From assembly GCA_020852055.1 (NCBI GenBank), contig JADZBP010000129.1, positions 1 to 64,000 of the forward strand: a DNA stretch of 64,000 nt, in the 5' to 3' direction. The first letter of the stretch is position 1; each line of letters opens with the position of its first letter. The notes under the pieces were generated by a model, which saw nothing but the letters and a program-made list of their open reading frames with translations, had not been told where the DNA came from and ran no database searches. This document shows, one piece after another, positions 62,361-64,000 of the stretch. The translations under genes and the position numbers were made by a program. Source of the stretch: Candidatus Latescibacterota bacterium. GTDB lineage: Bacteria; Latescibacterota; UBA2968; UBA8231.

Positions 62361-64000
62361 GCCTGTTGCTCCAGCGCCGCCATCAATTCGGCGGCCCGCG
62401 CCTCGACCTGGGCCATCTCTTCGCGGGTCTGGGACCCGGAGGCAAAACGCGCGAAATCCCCGGCCGCCAGCAGTTCCTCGACCTGCTGCACCAGCGCCTC
62501 GGGCACCCCCTTTTCGGCGAGCAGTTGGACGCGGACCGGGCTGGTGAGTCCAGCAGCGGGCCTTTCGAGCCGGTCGGCCAGCAGCGCCAGTAGGGCCCGC
62601 TGGATCTCGGCGTGGAAGGCCGGGCTGTCCCCCTGCTCCCGCAACCGGGCCGCCAGGCGCAACCGGTCCCCCGCTTCGCCGCGGGCGCGGCGCCGGCGGA
62701 CCAGCGCCACGTCCCCCTCCAGGCGGTCGCGGCGGCGGCGGTGGAGCAGCAGGCCCAGACCGGCCAGCGGCACGAGGGCCTGGAACCCCCAGAAGAGGGC
62801 GCTGCGGTGCAGTTGCACGGGCGGCGAGAACACCTGCAGATCGGGTTTGATGGCGCGCAGGTCCTGGCCCAATGGCAGGACCGGGCGCGGTACGCCGGCC
62901 GGGCCGGCAGCCAGGTCCGGGGCCAGGCCGCCCTGCACCTCCAGGCGGATGGGCGAAGACTGCAGGGTGCGATACTGGCCCTGGGTCGGATCGAAGAAGG
63001 CGAACTTGACCGGCGGGATCTCCTGCGCGCCGCCCCGCTGCGGGATGAGGATGTACTCAAAACGGCGGGTGCCGCCGAAACCGGCCTCCTCCACCTTCTC
63101 CTCCGACTCCGACTTGGGCTCGTACACGGTGAAGCCCGGCAGATTGCCCAGGTCCGGGGCCTCGATGGCGTTGATATTCCCCTCGCCGCTGATCTCCACC
63201 TTGAGGGTCACCGGGTCGCCGGCAGCCACGGTGAGGGGCTGGACCTTGGCCTGGAGGGTGTAGCGGCCCACCGCGCCGCTGAACTGGGGCGGCCTGCCGG
63301 TCTGCGGCAGGGGCAGCACCTCGATGCGGAGCGGGTCGCAGGCCACCACCACTGCCTGGCCCCGGCCGCCAAAGGGGTCGTCGAGGAAGTCCCAGACACT
63401 CGTCCGTCCCCGCTGCTGCACCAGCTTGCACGAGATCGCCAGCGGCGACACCTCGTGTACGCCGTCGCCGGTGGGATAGAGCGCCATCAGGCGCAGAGGC
63501 GCCACCTGGAAGTCCGCCCCATTGATGGTCTCCACGTGCGACTTGAGCTGCTGGGCGACGTAGAGTTCCTTGGCCCAGAAGCCGGCGTAGTCGGGCACCT
63601 CCTTGAAGCCGACGCTGGTGATGGGGTAGCGGTAACACAGTTGGTATTCGAGGACCACCTGCTGGCCGACATAGACCTTCTGGCGATCGGCCCGGACCCG
63701 CACAAAGAGGTGGTCCTCCAGCTCCTGGCCCTGTGCCCCGGCGGCGCCCTTGCCGCCCGCCGGCTGACGGGCGGTGCCGGGGAGGATCTCCAGCGCGATG
63801 GCCTTGGTCTTATAAACCTCCCCGTCCAGTTCGATGCGGGCCGGGCCCAGGCTCAGCTTGCCGGTGTGGCGGGCGGTAAGGGAATAGGTCAGTTCCCGCG
63901 TGAAGGTGGTGTGGAAGTTGACCATCTCGACCCGGGTGCTGATGGCGGGGCCCTCGACGTAGAAATCCCCCAGATCCAGCTCCGGAGCCGGCACGTGGGA
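62357..64000 (-). CDS. BatD-like (oxygen tolerance) protein, 5' end outside window
   Basis: 'LDLGDFYVEGPAISTRVEMVNFHTTFTRELTYSLTARHTGKLSLGPARIELDG', 'YVGQQVVLEYQLCYRYPI'; C-terminal TM; 4 bp overlap with BatE-like gene. Confidence 0.88.
   Translation of the reverse strand, partial: SHVPAPELDLGDFYVEGPAISTRVEMVNFHTTFTRELTYSLTARHTGKLSLGPARIELDGEVYKTKAIALEILPGTARQPAGGKGAAGAQGQELEDHLFVRVRADRQKVYVGQQVVLEYQLCYRYPITSVGFKEVPDYAGFWAKELYVAQQLKSHVETINGADFQVAPLRLMALYPTGDGVHEVSPLAISCKLVQQRGRTSVWDFLDDPFGGRGQAVVVACDPLRIEVLPLPQTGRPPQFSGAVGRYTLQAKVQPLTVAAGDPVTLKVEISGEGNINAIEAPDLGNLPGFTVYEPKSESEEKVEEAGFGGTRRFEYILIPQRGGAQEIPPVKFAFFDPTQGQYRTLQSSPIRLEVQGGLAPDLAAGPAGVPRPVLPLGQDLRAIKPDLQVFSPPVQLHRSALFWGFQALVPLAGLGLLLHRRRRDRLEGDVALVRRRRARGEAGDRLRLAARLREQGDSPAFHAEIQRALLALLADRLERPAAGLTSPVRVQLLAEKGVPEALVQQVEELLAAGDFARFASGSQTREEMAQVEARAAELMAALEQQA

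Noticed and set aside
1-64000. Large numbers of long antisense/alternate-frame ORFs (e.g. 3563..5104 +, 16898..18619 +, 22496..24850 +, 43663..45660 -, 48444..50132 +)
   Set aside because: High-GC codon usage produces open shadow frames; these translations are low-complexity Arg/Pro/Gly/His/Gln-rich and lie opposite well-supported genes
1-64000. CRISPR arrays, prophage, transposons, integrons, defence islands
   Set aside because: No regularly spaced direct repeats, no Cas, integrase, transposase or capsid-like proteins in any frame

Overview
This 64 kb, GC-rich bacterial window carries about 50 supportable protein-coding genes. I found no rRNA, tRNA, CRISPR array, transposase or phage module. 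The gene content (phytanoyl-CoA dioxygenase-like enzymes, enolase-superfamily dehydratases, Gfo/Idh/MocA, amidohydrolase-2, neutral ceramidase-like, heparinase II/III-like, 'QNYPNPFN' sorting tails) suggests an uncultured FCB/Latescibacterota-like lineage; this is inference only. Layout: (i) 0-9.7 kb, mixed housekeeping genes including peroxiredoxin, YcaQ-like protein, acyltransferase-3 and ssb; (ii) 9.7-34.8 kb, a nearly unbroken minus-strand train of catabolic enzymes with many 4-17 bp gene overlaps, including three adjacent enolase-superfamily genes, a pentonate-type IlvD/Edd dehydratase, a ceramidase-like protein, a sialidase-like protein and a heparinase-like protein; (iii) 35-54 kb, mixed secreted and metabolic genes; (iv) 54.8-64 kb, recG, PilZ, mraY, murG and BatD/BatE. 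The most notable observations are: a MurG carrying a ~300 aa HEAT-like C-terminal extension, translationally coupled to MraY outside any visible dcw cluster; two distant promoters sharing a near-identical 16-nt element in the -35/-10 spacer that resembles the Myxococcus LexA box, one upstream of an ssb operon and one upstream of a YcaQ-like gene; a double amidohydrolase whose N-terminal half has lost its metal motifs; and enolase-superfamily paralogs with non-canonical KDH/KVE motifs. All family calls come from reading translated ORFs; no database search was run.
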